Part shown: piece by piece, positions 33,977-42,985 of the stretch | How positions within the stretch are numbered: the stretch's first letter is position 1 | Layout: the number at the start of each line of letters is the position of its first letter | Made by a program: the position numbers and the translations under genes | From: CBDDHT01 sp965227905 | GTDB taxonomy: Bacteria; Pseudomonadota; Alphaproteobacteria; Rhizobiales; Methyloligellaceae | Assembly (NCBI GenBank): GCA_965227905.1 | Contig: OZ245780.1 | Coordinates: 2,170,001-2,234,000 of the forward strand | Direction of reading: 5' to 3' | DNA length: 64,000 nucleotides | The notes under the pieces: generated by a model | The model's database searches: none | The model's input: only the letters and a program-made list of their open reading frames with translations | What the model was told of the DNA's origin: nothing

Positions 33977-35389
33977 ATGCGCTATATCAGCACTCGCGGC
34001 GACGCGCCGCCATTGGGCTTTGAGGATGTTCTGCTGACGGGGCTCGCCTCCGATGGCGGGCTCTATTTGCCCGAGCATTGGCCATCGCTGGAACTCGATG
34101 AGATCGCCGCTTTGCAAAGCCGTCCTTATTGGGAGGTTGCCGCACGCATCATGCAACCTTTCGTCGGTCAGGATGTGTCGCGTGAGGAACTGAGCCAGAT
34201 TGCCCTCGAGACCTATCAGAGCTTCGGACATCCCGCCGTAGCGCCTCTCGTGCAGATCGGACACGATCAATGGGTCCTGGAGCTGTTTCACGGACCGACA
34301 CTCGCGTTCAAAGACTTTGCGATGCAAATGCTTGGTCGGCTCATGGACAGAGCACTGAAGCGTCGCGGTGAGCGCACAACGATCATTGTCGCAACGTCGG
34401 GTGATACGGGCGGTGCAGCAGTCGAAGCGTTCCGTGGTCGCGATGCCATCGATATCGTCGTGCTTCACCCTCATGGCCGGGTGTCGGATGTGCAACGCCG
34501 TCAGATGACCACGGTCGCAGATGCCAATGTCCACAATCTAGCGATCGAGGGCACGTTCGATGACTGTCAGACGATCGTGAAACGCATTTTCAATGACCGC
34601 TCTCCAAACGCGAAGACATCGCTCTCGGCGGTCAATTCGATCAATTGGGCGCGTATCATGGCGCAGACGGTCTACTACTTCACGGCCGCCCTTTCGCTCG
34701 GTGCGCCGCGGCGCGGTTTGACCTTTTCCGTGCCAACCGGAAATTTCGGTGATATTTTCGCAGGTTACGTCGCCCGAAAAATGGGATTGCCGATTGATCG
34801 TCTCGTTATAGCCACGAACGTTAACGACATTCTCGCGCGCGCATTGGCCTCGGGCCATTATGAACCCAAAACTGTGATGGCAACGTCGAGCCCGAGCATG
34901 GATATCCAAATCTCCAGCAACTTCGAGCGCCTCTTGTTTGAAGCGTCCGGTCGCAATCCGGCGAGCGTGCGCTCGATGATGCAGGACTTGCATGAGCAGG
35001 GAAGCTTTACGATATCACCCGAGCTCTTGGGCCGAATGCGGACGACTTTCGCGGCGTACGCCATAGATGAGCCCGATGTGGCAGCAACGCTCAAGGATCT
35101 GCATGAGGAGGCCGGTTATCTTGCCGATCCTCACACGGCCATCGGCGTTGCTGCAGCCCGGCGTGAGGGGAAACCATTTCCAGGCGCCATCATCACGCTT
35201 GCAACGGCCCATCCGGCAAAGTTCCCTGATGCGGTTGAGTCCGCCACCGGCTGTGAGCCAGCTCTGCCGGCCCATATCGCCGACCGTCTGCAAGGCGACG
35301 AGCGGTATGATGTGATGCCGAACGATTATGGACATGTCGCAGCATTCGTGCGCGACAAATCCGGCGCGGTATTGGAGTCCCTTGCATGA
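33977..35389 (+). CDS. thrC: Threonine synthase
   Basis: A PLP enzyme that turns O-phosphohomoserine into threonine. PLP-binding Lys112 is in LAFKDFAMQML, the phosphate loop is VATSGDTGGAAVEAF, and the FSVPTGNFGDIFAGYVA segment is typical of the long form. It has 470 residues from the ATG at 33977, which has AAGGAG upstream; 18 codons before it are not conserved. It shares four bases with the downstream M16 peptidase gene, so they are co-translated. Confidence 0.96.
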   Translation: MRYISTRGDAPPLGFEDVLLTGLASDGGLYLPEHWPSLELDEIAALQSRPYWEVAARIMQPFVGQDVSREELSQIALETYQSFGHPAVAPLVQIGHDQWVLELFHGPTLAFKDFAMQMLGRLMDRALKRRGERTTIIVATSGDTGGAAVEAFRGRDAIDIVVLHPHGRVSDVQRRQMTTVADANVHNLAIEGTFDDCQTIVKRIFNDRSPNAKTSLSAVNSINWARIMAQTVYYFTAALSLGAPRRGLTFSVPTGNFGDIFAGYVARKMGLPIDRLVIATNVNDILARALASGHYEPKTVMATSSPSMDIQISSNFERLLFEASGRNPASVRSMMQDLHEQGSFTISPELLGRMRTTFAAYAIDEPDVAATLKDLHEEAGYLADPHTAIGVAAARREGKPFPGAIITLATAHPAKFPDAVESATGCEPALPAHIADRLQGDERYDVMPNDYGHVAAFVRDKSGAVLESLA

Positions 35390-36672
35390 ATGTACGCATG
35401 AGCCGCCTCGCCAATGGAATGCGTTTGGTGACGCATCGGATGGATCATGTGGAAACCGTCACATTGGGCGTTTGGGTTGAGGCGGGTGCGCGTTCCGAAT
35501 CCCAGAGCCAGAACGGTCTGTCACACCTTCTTGAGCACATGGCTTTCAAAGGCACGCAGCGCCGCGCCGCGCGCGACATCGCTGAAGAAATCGAGTCGGT
35601 CGGTGGCGAACTCAATGCCTCGACAGGTCTGGAATCGACCACCTACTATGCGCGGGTTCTCAAGAACGACGTGCCACGGGCACTCGATATTATCAGCGAC
35701 ATACTTCTCAATCCGCAGTTCGCTGCAGAGGAGTTGGAACGCGAGAAGCATGTTATTCTCCAAGAGATAGCCGGAGCTCAGGATTGTCCGGACGATGTCG
35801 TCTTCGACCTTGTCCAGGAGACGGCTTTCCCGGGACAGGCATTGGGGCGCCCCATTCTGGGCACGGCCGAGCATGTGCGCGCCTTTCAACCCGATGATCT
35901 GCGTGCCTATCTGGGAGAGAAGTACTCTGCGGATGGCATGGTTCTTTCAGCGGCCGGTAATGTCGACCATGATCAGGTCGCAGCGCTGGCAGAAGAGCTC
36001 TTTGCCGGGCTTGGCCGCTCGCCCGCACTTGCTCCGGAAGCAGCCCGTTATTGCGGCGGTGTTCGAAACGGCCCGCAGCGGTTTGAGCAGAGTCATCTGG
36101 TGGTGGCGTTCGAGGGCCCCGGATATAAAGGCTCGGAAATCTATGCGGCACAGTTGCTGTCCTCGCTTCTGGGCGGCGGTATGTCGTCCCGGTTGTTCCA
36201 GGAAGTTCGGGAGGAGCGCGGTCTTTGCTATGCGATCTACAGCTTCTGTTGGGGGGTTGCCGACAGCGGATTGTTCGGTGTCCATGCCGCGACGGGTCCT
36301 GAACAGATGCCCGAACTGATCGAGGTCTTGGGGCAGGAGCTGTCGCGAGCGGCTGTTACTGTTCCGAGCGAAGAGGAACTGGGGCGGGCGAAGGCACAGG
36401 CAAAAGCGGGCCTCTTGATGAGCCTTGAGAGCACTGGCGCAAGAGCCGAGCAGCTCGCGCGGCAAGTCCTGGTTTTCGGACGCCCGCTGGATATAACGGA
36501 GGTTGTGGAGAAGGTGGAACACGTCACGCCGGAAGATGTACGCTCTATGGCAGAGCGAATCTTGGGCGAATCGGTGCCGAGCGTTGCAGGAGTAGGCCCT
36601 CATGCGCCGCTTGTCGGCAATGATGCACTCGCGCATGCATTCGGCCGTGTCGCCACCGCGGCTGCAGAGTAG
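35386..36672 (+). CDS. M16-family zinc metallopeptidase (mitochondrial processing peptidase-like)
   Basis: A 428-residue single-chain pitrilysin-clan peptidase. The inverted zinc motif is H47-L-L-E50-H51 in LSHLLEHMAFKGT, with the third ligand Glu expected in the ESVGGELNAST to HVILQEIAG region. The Gly-rich loop of the second half is SSLLGGGMSSRLFQEVREE. It resembles PepR-type proteins of Rickettsia and rhizobia, the bacterial relatives of the mitochondrial processing peptidase. The natural substrate is unknown. Its start overlaps thrC by four bases. Confidence 0.92.
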   Translation: MNVRMSRLANGMRLVTHRMDHVETVTLGVWVEAGARSESQSQNGLSHLLEHMAFKGTQRRAARDIAEEIESVGGELNASTGLESTTYYARVLKNDVPRALDIISDILLNPQFAAEELEREKHVILQEIAGAQDCPDDVVFDLVQETAFPGQALGRPILGTAEHVRAFQPDDLRAYLGEKYSADGMVLSAAGNVDHDQVAALAEELFAGLGRSPALAPEAARYCGGVRNGPQRFEQSHLVVAFEGPGYKGSEIYAAQLLSSLLGGGMSSRLFQEVREERGLCYAIYSFCWGVADSGLFGVHAATGPEQMPELIEVLGQELSRAAVTVPSEEELGRAKAQAKAGLLMSLESTGARAEQLARQVLVFGRPLDITEVVEKVEHVTPEDVRSMAERILGESVPSVAGVGPHAPLVGNDALAHAFGRVATAAAE

Positions 36673-36686
36673 GGGGGTATTGTCGT

Positions 36687-37274
36687 ATGGCGTTCTTGAG
36701 ATCGGTATCGGCGCCGGAACAAGGGCCAGTCATTTATGGCGAATCGCTTGTCTTGCGGATGCCGCAGATGAACGATTATGCCGCGTGGGCGGAATTGCGG
36801 GCCCAAAGTCGGGATTTTCTGACCCCTTGGGAGCCGGAATGGACGAGCACCGAGCTGACGCGGGCTTCCTTCCGTCGCCGATTGCGGCATTATTCCAAGG
36901 AATTCAAGGATGATGCCGGTTATGCCTTCTTTTTGTTCAACTCTGTCGACGATAAGCTGGTAGGCGGAATAACCCTTTCGAACGTTCGTCGTGGGGTCAC
37001 ACAAGCCTGTGCATTAGGATATTGGATAGGCGTACCCCACGCCCGATGCGGCTTTATGACTGCTGCCGTTCGGGCTGTGGTACCATTTGTATTCGATAAT
37101 TTGCGTCTGCACCGTCTGGAAGCGGCATGTCTGCCGAGCAACAAGGCCTCGATCGGCCTGCTTGAGAAGACAGGATTTGCGAATGAGGGGCTGGCGCGGC
37201 GTTATTTGCGCATAAATGGGCGATGGCAGGACCATCTTCTTTATGCGCTTTTGGAAGACGATCCGCGGTCCTGA
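36687..37274 (+). CDS. GNAT-family N-acetyltransferase (RimJ-like)
   Basis: A 195-residue acetyltransferase using acetyl-CoA. It has the RimJ/RimL layout: LRMPQMNDYAAWAELRAQSR, SNVRRGVTQACALGYWIGVP, and the CoA-binding and following helices ARCGFMTAAVRAVVPFVFDN. The LHRLEAACLPSNKASIGLLE motif completes it. It could modify ribosomal protein S5 N-termini or a small molecule. It lies 14 bp after the M16 gene and is probably in the same operon as thrC. Confidence 0.88.
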   Translation: MAFLRSVSAPEQGPVIYGESLVLRMPQMNDYAAWAELRAQSRDFLTPWEPEWTSTELTRASFRRRLRHYSKEFKDDAGYAFFLFNSVDDKLVGGITLSNVRRGVTQACALGYWIGVPHARCGFMTAAVRAVVPFVFDNLRLHRLEAACLPSNKASIGLLEKTGFANEGLARRYLRINGRWQDHLLYALLEDDPRS

Positions 37275-37351
37275 GGCCTTTGCGACTTCAGGCACCGGAG
37301 CGTCGAGTGGACCTTTAATGCGAGACGTCTGCAAAATCGCGCGGCGGGTCC

Positions 37352-40300
37352 ATGAGCGAGCTTAAAGTGCGCAGCAACAAATTCGCACTGCTCGGGCTCG
37401 TTTGGCTGGTCGCGCTCTGTGCCACGCTCTCCTGGGCGCCGATGGCGCGTGCGCTCGATGCGATCGTCGTCGATCCCGATCTCGATCGGATCGACGTCAC
37501 GTTGCTCGGCGAGCTTTACCAGAATCGCGGCGACCGGTTGCAGGTCGAGACCGTACCTGGGCCTGGCGGTGTCGCCGGGCGCATGGTGGTTCCGGCATCC
37601 ACTGCTGGTACCGATCCGAACTGGATGGTCTTTGCGCTCAGAAACGAAACCGATCAGCGCATCACACGCTGGCTGACGGCGCAGCGTTACACGGCGGCCG
37701 GATCCAAGGTCTTCTGGCCGGATCTCGATGCCGCGCGTATTGCCGACGTGACCCCATCGCTCGGCTTCCGACCGGAACGCATTGTCAACGACAGAGCCGA
37801 CATCTTTCGCGTGACGATCGATCCGGGCCGGACCGTCACCTTCGTGGTCGAATTGTCATCGGTGCAGGTCCCGCGTCTTTCACTCTGGAAGGCGCAGGCC
37901 TATGAACGCAAATTGCAGGATCGCATGCTGTTCAATGGCATCCTGCTGGGCATCGTCGGCCTTATGGCGATCTTCCTGACGTCGGTCTATGCCGCAAACC
38001 ACAAGGCGGTGTTTCCCGCTGCAGCCCTTGTTGCCTGGAGTGCGTTGGCGGTCTTCTGCATCGACTTCGGCTTCTGGCACAAACTCTTTCATTTGAGTGT
38101 CGAAGACTATGCCGCCTATCGGGCGACGGCAGAGGCGGCTCTGGCTGCCAGTTTTGTGGTGTTCCTCTACACGTTCCTGCGGATTCAACTCTGGCATACC
38201 TGGATCAAGTTTGCCTGCTGGGCCTGGATTTTGGGGCAGGCGGGTCTGGTTGCCCTGGCGGTCATCGATCCGACACTCGCATCCGGTCTGGCGCGGGCAT
38301 CTTTTGCCTTCATCGGATCGTTTGGCACCGTGTTGATCGGCTATCTGGCGTTGCGCGGCCAGGAGCGTGCCTTGTCGCTTGTTCCGACCTGGCTGCTGTT
38401 CCTTGTCTGGATATTCGGCGCGGCCATGGTTGTGCTGGGCGATCTATCCGGCGAAGTCGTCGTATCCGCGGTGACTGCCGGCCTCGTGCTGTTGATTGTC
38501 CTGCTCGGATTCACGGTCACGCAGTTCGCATTCCGTACCGGTGATACGGGGCCGGGCATGATGCCCGGCAAGATGGCATTGAATGCTTTGGCGCTGGAAG
38601 GCTCTGATCTGTCGGCCTGGGAGTGGAATATCCGCCGGGACGAGATTTCCGTCGGTCCCGATGTCGAGCATGCATTGGGACTGGCACCCGACGCCCTCAA
38701 GAACAGCGTCGATGCCTGGCTGCAGCAGATCCATGTCAGCGAGCGCGAGAGCTTCCGTCAAATGCTCTGGTCCGTTCAGGAGCATGGCGACGGCGAGATC
38801 AATACGGAGATCAGGCTACGTCGGGCCGATGGCAGCTATCTTTGGTACAATCTGACGGCGCGCACCGTCGCGGCGACACAGCCGCGATCTCTCAAATGCG
38901 TTGGCCTGATGCGCGATATAACGCCGGAAAAGAGAGCGCATGAACGCCTGTTGCACGATGCGGTTCATGACAGTCTTACGGGACTGCCCAATCGTGAGAT
39001 CTTCGTTGACCGATTGAGCGTCGCCGTCACCCGGGCACAGAGCAATGAAGGGATCCGCCCGACCGTTCTGTTCCTCGATATCGACCGCTTCAAGAACGTC
39101 AACAAGTCACTCGGGCTGGTCGTCGGCGACACGCTCCTGCTGACCGTTGCCCGCCGTCTGGTCAAGCACTTCAACCCGCAGGATACTTTGGCCCGTATCA
39201 GCGGCGACCAGTTTGCGATGCTTGTCGTGTCGGAAGCGGAACCTCACCAGATCGCGATGCTGGCAGAGCGGGTGCGGCGTTCGCTGCGCAGTCCCATTCG
39301 GATATCGGGCGAAGAGGTTATTCTGACCGGCAGCATCGGAATTGCCGTGTTCGACGGTCAGCAGCAGACCCATATGGATCTGTTGAAGGAGGCGGAAATC
39401 GCCATGTTCCGCGCCAAGAGTGCCGGAACGGATCGCATCGAGATCTTCAAACCGAGCATGCGCTCGGAGGAATCCGAACGCCTGCCGCTGGAGACGGACT
39501 TGCGCCGGGCACTGGAGCGCCAGCAGCTCAATGTCATGTTTCAGCCCATTACGCGGCTCTCGAACAACTCGCTTGGCGGTTTTGAGGCTCTGCTGCGTTG
39601 GGAGCACCCCAAGCTGGGACTGATCCCGCCCGATGAGTTCATCCCGATTGCCGAGGAGACCGGGCTGATCGGGCAACTCGGGCTTTATGTGTTGAACCAG
39701 GCGCTGGCGCATGCGGCCCATTGGCATCGCGCTCTGCCCCGCGCGACCGACCCGCTCTTCGTTTCGGTGAACGTTTCAAGCCGGCAGCTCTTCCGGCCCG
39801 ATCTCATTCAGCAGATGCGGCATGTCCTCAACCGCGAGACCGTCCCGCGCGGGACATTGTGGTTGGAGGTTACCGAATCTCTGGTCATGGAGAATCCCGA
39901 GCGCGCCATTGAAATCCTCGAGGTTCTCAAGAGCTTCGGTGCGCGCTTGTCGCTCGATGACTTTGGTACTGGTTATTCATCACTCAGCTATCTGAACCGG
40001 TTCCCGTTCGACGTGATCAAGGTCGACAAGTCTCTTGTTCGCGAAGCCGGTGCCGAAGGTGCAGCTCCGGTTGTGTTGAAATCAGTCGTGGCGCTCTCCC
40101 ACGAACTCGGCAAGATGGTCGTTGCAGAGGGTGTGGAGACGGAAACGGATGCCGTTTATCTACGTTCGATCGGCTGTGAATTCGCCCAGGGCTTCTATTA
40201 TGGCGAGCCGATGGAGCAGGCGGATGTGCTGGTCTTACTGTCCGCGCTTGCCAAGGCCGAGAAACTGACCCCACTTCGCCAGCGTGCATCGCTCTCAGGA

Positions 40301-40537
40301 AACGACCAGCAGCAGACACCGCAGGCACCGGCCCAGCAGCCGGCACGGCCGGCAAAAGCTGTCAGACCCGCACCAAAGGCGGCGCCGCAAGCCGCGTCCC
40401 AGCCTGTACCCCAGGCGGTGGCTCAACCGGTGCCTCAAGCCGTACCTTCGTCCGTACCGCAGCCGCCGGCCGCGAACCGGCGCACTGAATCCCCTGCACC
40501 GGCACCACAACCCAAACCGGTCACGAGTGCCAGTTGA
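37352..40537 (+). CDS. Membrane c-di-GMP phosphodiesterase with degenerate GGDEF and intact EAL domain
   Basis: A 1061-residue signalling protein. A signal or first helix lies at 11-33. A periplasmic beta-rich sensor at about 35-185 follows, then seven hydrophobic helices at 193-395. A PAS-like domain spans about 415-530, a GGDEF domain about 533-700 and an EAL domain about 713-965. A Pro/Gln/Ala-rich tail ends the protein (982-1061). The GGDEF site reads SGDQF (617-621), so cyclase activity is unlikely. The EAL site is complete: EALLRW (745-750), EVTES, DDFGTGYSS (869-877), KVDKS and AEGVETE. The expected reaction is c-di-GMP hydrolysis, possibly GTP-modulated by the GGDEF domain. Confidence 0.92.
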   Translation: MSELKVRSNKFALLGLVWLVALCATLSWAPMARALDAIVVDPDLDRIDVTLLGELYQNRGDRLQVETVPGPGGVAGRMVVPASTAGTDPNWMVFALRNETDQRITRWLTAQRYTAAGSKVFWPDLDAARIADVTPSLGFRPERIVNDRADIFRVTIDPGRTVTFVVELSSVQVPRLSLWKAQAYERKLQDRMLFNGILLGIVGLMAIFLTSVYAANHKAVFPAAALVAWSALAVFCIDFGFWHKLFHLSVEDYAAYRATAEAALAASFVVFLYTFLRIQLWHTWIKFACWAWILGQAGLVALAVIDPTLASGLARASFAFIGSFGTVLIGYLALRGQERALSLVPTWLLFLVWIFGAAMVVLGDLSGEVVVSAVTAGLVLLIVLLGFTVTQFAFRTGDTGPGMMPGKMALNALALEGSDLSAWEWNIRRDEISVGPDVEHALGLAPDALKNSVDAWLQQIHVSERESFRQMLWSVQEHGDGEINTEIRLRRADGSYLWYNLTARTVAATQPRSLKCVGLMRDITPEKRAHERLLHDAVHDSLTGLPNREIFVDRLSVAVTRAQSNEGIRPTVLFLDIDRFKNVNKSLGLVVGDTLLLTVARRLVKHFNPQDTLARISGDQFAMLVVSEAEPHQIAMLAERVRRSLRSPIRISGEEVILTGSIGIAVFDGQQQTHMDLLKEAEIAMFRAKSAGTDRIEIFKPSMRSEESERLPLETDLRRALERQQLNVMFQPITRLSNNSLGGFEALLRWEHPKLGLIPPDEFIPIAEETGLIGQLGLYVLNQALAHAAHWHRALPRATDPLFVSVNVSSRQLFRPDLIQQMRHVLNRETVPRGTLWLEVTESLVMENPERAIEILEVLKSFGARLSLDDFGTGYSSLSYLNRFPFDVIKVDKSLVREAGAEGAAPVVLKSVVALSHELGKMVVAEGVETETDAVYLRSIGCEFAQGFYYGEPMEQADVLVLLSALAKAEKLTPLRQRASLSGNDQQQTPQAPAQQPARPAKAVRPAPKAAPQAASQPVPQAVAQPVPQAVPSSVPQPPAANRRTESPAPAPQPKPVTSAS

Positions 40538-40579
40538 TTTTCTGAATCAGGTGGAAGGTTCGTTCGAAGTCCGGCGGCC

Positions 40580-41170
40580 TTACGCGCGGCCGGCCTCGCT
40601 GACGAGATGAGCCGGATCAATGCCGATCTTCGTCATCGCCCGACTGTACTTGCCCTCAATATCGTCATCGAAAATCAGATCCGCATCCGAATCGCAATTC
40701 AGCCAGCCATTTGATTGAATCTCGGTCTCCAGCTGGCCGGGTGCCCATCCGGCATAGCCGAGTGCCAGAAGCGCCCGGTCCGGTCCCTTGCCACGCGCAA
40801 TCGCCCGCAGAATATCGATTGTTGCCGTCAGACAGACGCCGTCGTCGATCGGCAGTGTGCTGTCTTCGGCGAAATAATCTGCGCTGTGGAGAACGAAGCC
40901 GCGTCCGGTCTCCACCGGACCACCAACATGCACGGCCATTTCTTCCAGGTCTTCCGGGATGGAGATGCGGTCTTTTTCCGGGACAATATTGAGCTGCTCG
41001 AGCAGCTCACAAAAATTGATGTGCGGGGCGTGCTGATTGACGATGATTCCCATCGCTCCATCCGATGAATGCGCACACAGATAGATCACCGTGCGTGCAA
41101 AGCGCGGGTCCGACATGGACGGCATTGCAATTAACAATTGCCCGTCGAGATAGATTCCGTCCGTGGTCAC
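40580..41170 (-). CDS. YqgE/AlgH family protein (UPF0301)
   Basis: A 196-residue cytoplasmic protein of the YqgE fold. The hallmarks are LDGQLLIAMPSMSDPRFART, MGIIVNQHAPHINF, VHVGGPVETGRGFVLHS and LALGYAGWAPGQLETEI. The biochemical role is not settled in the family; Pseudomonas AlgH influences alginate regulation. It is convergent with the large EAL gene and preceded by a 280-bp gap (41171-41450) shared with the divergent DsbD-like gene. Confidence 0.92.
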   Translation of the reverse strand: MTTDGIYLDGQLLIAMPSMSDPRFARTVIYLCAHSSDGAMGIIVNQHAPHINFCELLEQLNIVPEKDRISIPEDLEEMAVHVGGPVETGRGFVLHSADYFAEDSTLPIDDGVCLTATIDILRAIARGKGPDRALLALGYAGWAPGQLETEIQSNGWLNCDSDADLIFDDDIEGKYSRAMTKIGIDPAHLVSEAGRA

Positions 41171-41450
41171 AGAACACGCTCTCCAATACTGTCAAACATC
41201 CGGTTAGAGTAACCGGCCAAGCGACCATTTGTGAAGGTCTTGACAGCCAGTCTGTTGAGAGATAGCGCGAGCGGAAAAGGGCCTAAATCTCACAGAACCG
41301 TGATAGGTGCCTGAACTTTGGTCACTCGAATTCGTTACATCTCGTGACTAGACTTTAAAGGTTCAGACAGTCCAGCGTGGTATTCGGCATTGATGCTGGC
41401 ACCGTCAGGCTTTCTTGCCACTTGCGATCGGCACGATACAGGGATTTCTC

Positions 41451-42311
41451 ATGCGTCATCGGTTCGTTTTCTCATTTGTGGCCCTGGCAGTCGCATTGGG
41501 TGTTTCCCAGCCCGTTTCCGCATCTTCGGATGCTGCATCGCCATGGCTGCAGAAGTTTCACTCGAAGACTCGCCTGGTTGCCGGCAAACTCCCGAACACA
41601 AGCGGGAAAGAGCAATTGATTGTCGGTATTCATCTCACTTTGGATTGGGGATGGAAGACCTACTGGCGGTCGCCAGGAGACGCGGGAATCCCGCCGGGAT
41701 TTCGTTGGAATGGGTCGACAAATCTCAAAAGCGCGACGGTGTTATGGCCGGCTCCAGTACGATTCGCAGACCCGGCGGGAAGCTCGATCGGGTATAAGAG
41801 TGAGGTCGTTCTACCGGTTCTCCTGGAACCCGAAGACCCGGCGAAACCCGTCAATGTGAAACTTCAGCTCGATTATGCCATCTGCAAAGATATCTGCGCG
41901 CCGGCTGAGTCCAAGATGACGCTGGCCGTCTTGCCATCCGCGGCAAAAAAGAGCCCGCATTTGGATCTGATCTCGCGCTTTATGAGCCGGGTTCCGACAA
42001 CGGTCGGCCAAACCAAGGGGCAACTCCCTCGCGTAAAGACGTTCGCCGCCGATACGACTTCGTCAAACCCGCATCTCTCTGTCGAGGCACAGTTTGCCCC
42101 AGGGGCTGGCGCTACGGATCTCTTCGTAGAAGGGCCGCCGGAGGTCTATATTCCACTTCCAAAACAGGTCGAGACAATGGCCGACGGACGGGTTCGATAT
42201 CGTGTCGAACTCGACGCGGAGGCTGGTCTCAAGTCGCTCAAGGGCCAGGAACTCACCTTCACTCTGGTGTCCGACAAGGGCCAGTCCGAGACGCGTAAGA
42301 CGGTCGATTGA
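41451..42311 (+). CDS. Exported DsbD N-domain-like protein
   Basis: A 286-residue exported protein. A signal peptide covers residues 1-24 (MRHRFVFSFVALAVALGV), and an immunoglobulin-like domain follows that matches the N-terminal domain of DsbD. It includes LGIHL-type strands, WKTYWRSPGDAGIPP and a C145-x3-C149 pair (YAICKDICAPAE), which corresponds to the electron-accepting cysteines of nDsbD. The transmembrane and thioredoxin parts of DsbD are absent, so it probably receives electrons from another carrier such as a CcdA or ScsB protein. I chose the ATG at 41451. Confidence 0.85.
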   Translation: MRHRFVFSFVALAVALGVSQPVSASSDAASPWLQKFHSKTRLVAGKLPNTSGKEQLIVGIHLTLDWGWKTYWRSPGDAGIPPGFRWNGSTNLKSATVLWPAPVRFADPAGSSIGYKSEVVLPVLLEPEDPAKPVNVKLQLDYAICKDICAPAESKMTLAVLPSAAKKSPHLDLISRFMSRVPTTVGQTKGQLPRVKTFAADTTSSNPHLSVEAQFAPGAGATDLFVEGPPEVYIPLPKQVETMADGRVRYRVELDAEAGLKSLKGQELTFTLVSDKGQSETRKTVD

Positions 42312-42450
42312 CGAGCACTTTGTTGATTCGCCTCGACAACCGGGCGGGCATGGCAGTGCATCTTCCCGCGATTGACTGACTATTGGCTTGGCGTTCTCAA
42401 AGTGAGCCTATAAAACTCCGGCAATTCCAATCACTGGTTCGGAGGGCGTC

Positions 42451-42936
42451 ATGTCCATTGCAGTAGGCGAAAAGCTACCGGAAGCAACATTCAGAGTTAT
42501 GACCGCAGACGGACCTGCGGAGAAAACGGTCGCCGATGTTTTCGGCGGCAGGAAAGTGGCGGCTTTTGCCGTTCCGGGCGCATACACACCGACATGCCAT
42601 GCCAAGCATGTTCCCGGCTTTCTTGACAATCTGGACGCACTGAAGGCACGCGGCGTGGATGACGTCGTCTGCATCGCCGTCAACGATCCCTTCGTCTTGG
42701 GCAAGTGGGCGGCCGACACCGGCGCAGACGGCAAAATTACCTTTCTTTCCGATGGCAATGGCGAATTCACGCGCGCCATCGGACTTGAACTGGATGGCTC
42801 CGCCGTCGGTCTCGGCATGCGCTCCAAGCGGTATGCCTTGCTGGCAGACGACGGCGTGGTTTCTGTCCTCAATATCGAGGATGTGCCTTCGACCGCGGAC
42901 ACCTCAAGCGCCGAAGCTCTTTTGAAGTCGCTGTGA
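42451..42936 (+). CDS. Peroxiredoxin (Prx5 subfamily)
   Basis: A 161-residue thiol peroxidase that reduces peroxides, probably with glutaredoxin or glutathione as reductant. The peroxidatic Cys49 is in PGAYTPTCHAKHVPGF, followed by the Arg and Trp positions of the subfamily (KWAADTGADGKITFLSDGNG). A second cysteine in VVCIAVND is a candidate resolving residue. A clear ribosome site (GGAGGGC) precedes the ATG. A terminator follows at 42944. Confidence 0.95.
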   Translation: MSIAVGEKLPEATFRVMTADGPAEKTVADVFGGRKVAAFAVPGAYTPTCHAKHVPGFLDNLDALKARGVDDVVCIAVNDPFVLGKWAADTGADGKITFLSDGNGEFTRAIGLELDGSAVGLGMRSKRYALLADDGVVSVLNIEDVPSTADTSSAEALLKSL

Positions 42937-42943
42937 TTTGAGA

Positions 42944-42967
42944 GGGACCCGGCTCGTTCCGGGTCCC
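42944..42967 (+). terminator. Terminator after the peroxiredoxin gene
   Basis: A perfect 9-bp stem GGGACCCGG/CCGGGTCCC with a 6-base loop, 8 bp after the stop codon and followed by GTTTG. The T-tract is short. It argues against a TTG start at 42938 for the next gene. Confidence 0.65.
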
Positions 42968-42985
42968 GTTTGCGACAGCATAATT

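Noticed and set aside
42938..42985. TTG start for the MFS gene
   Set aside because: It would place the start and first codons inside the peroxiredoxin terminator hairpin; GTG at 42986 gives the normal N-terminus.
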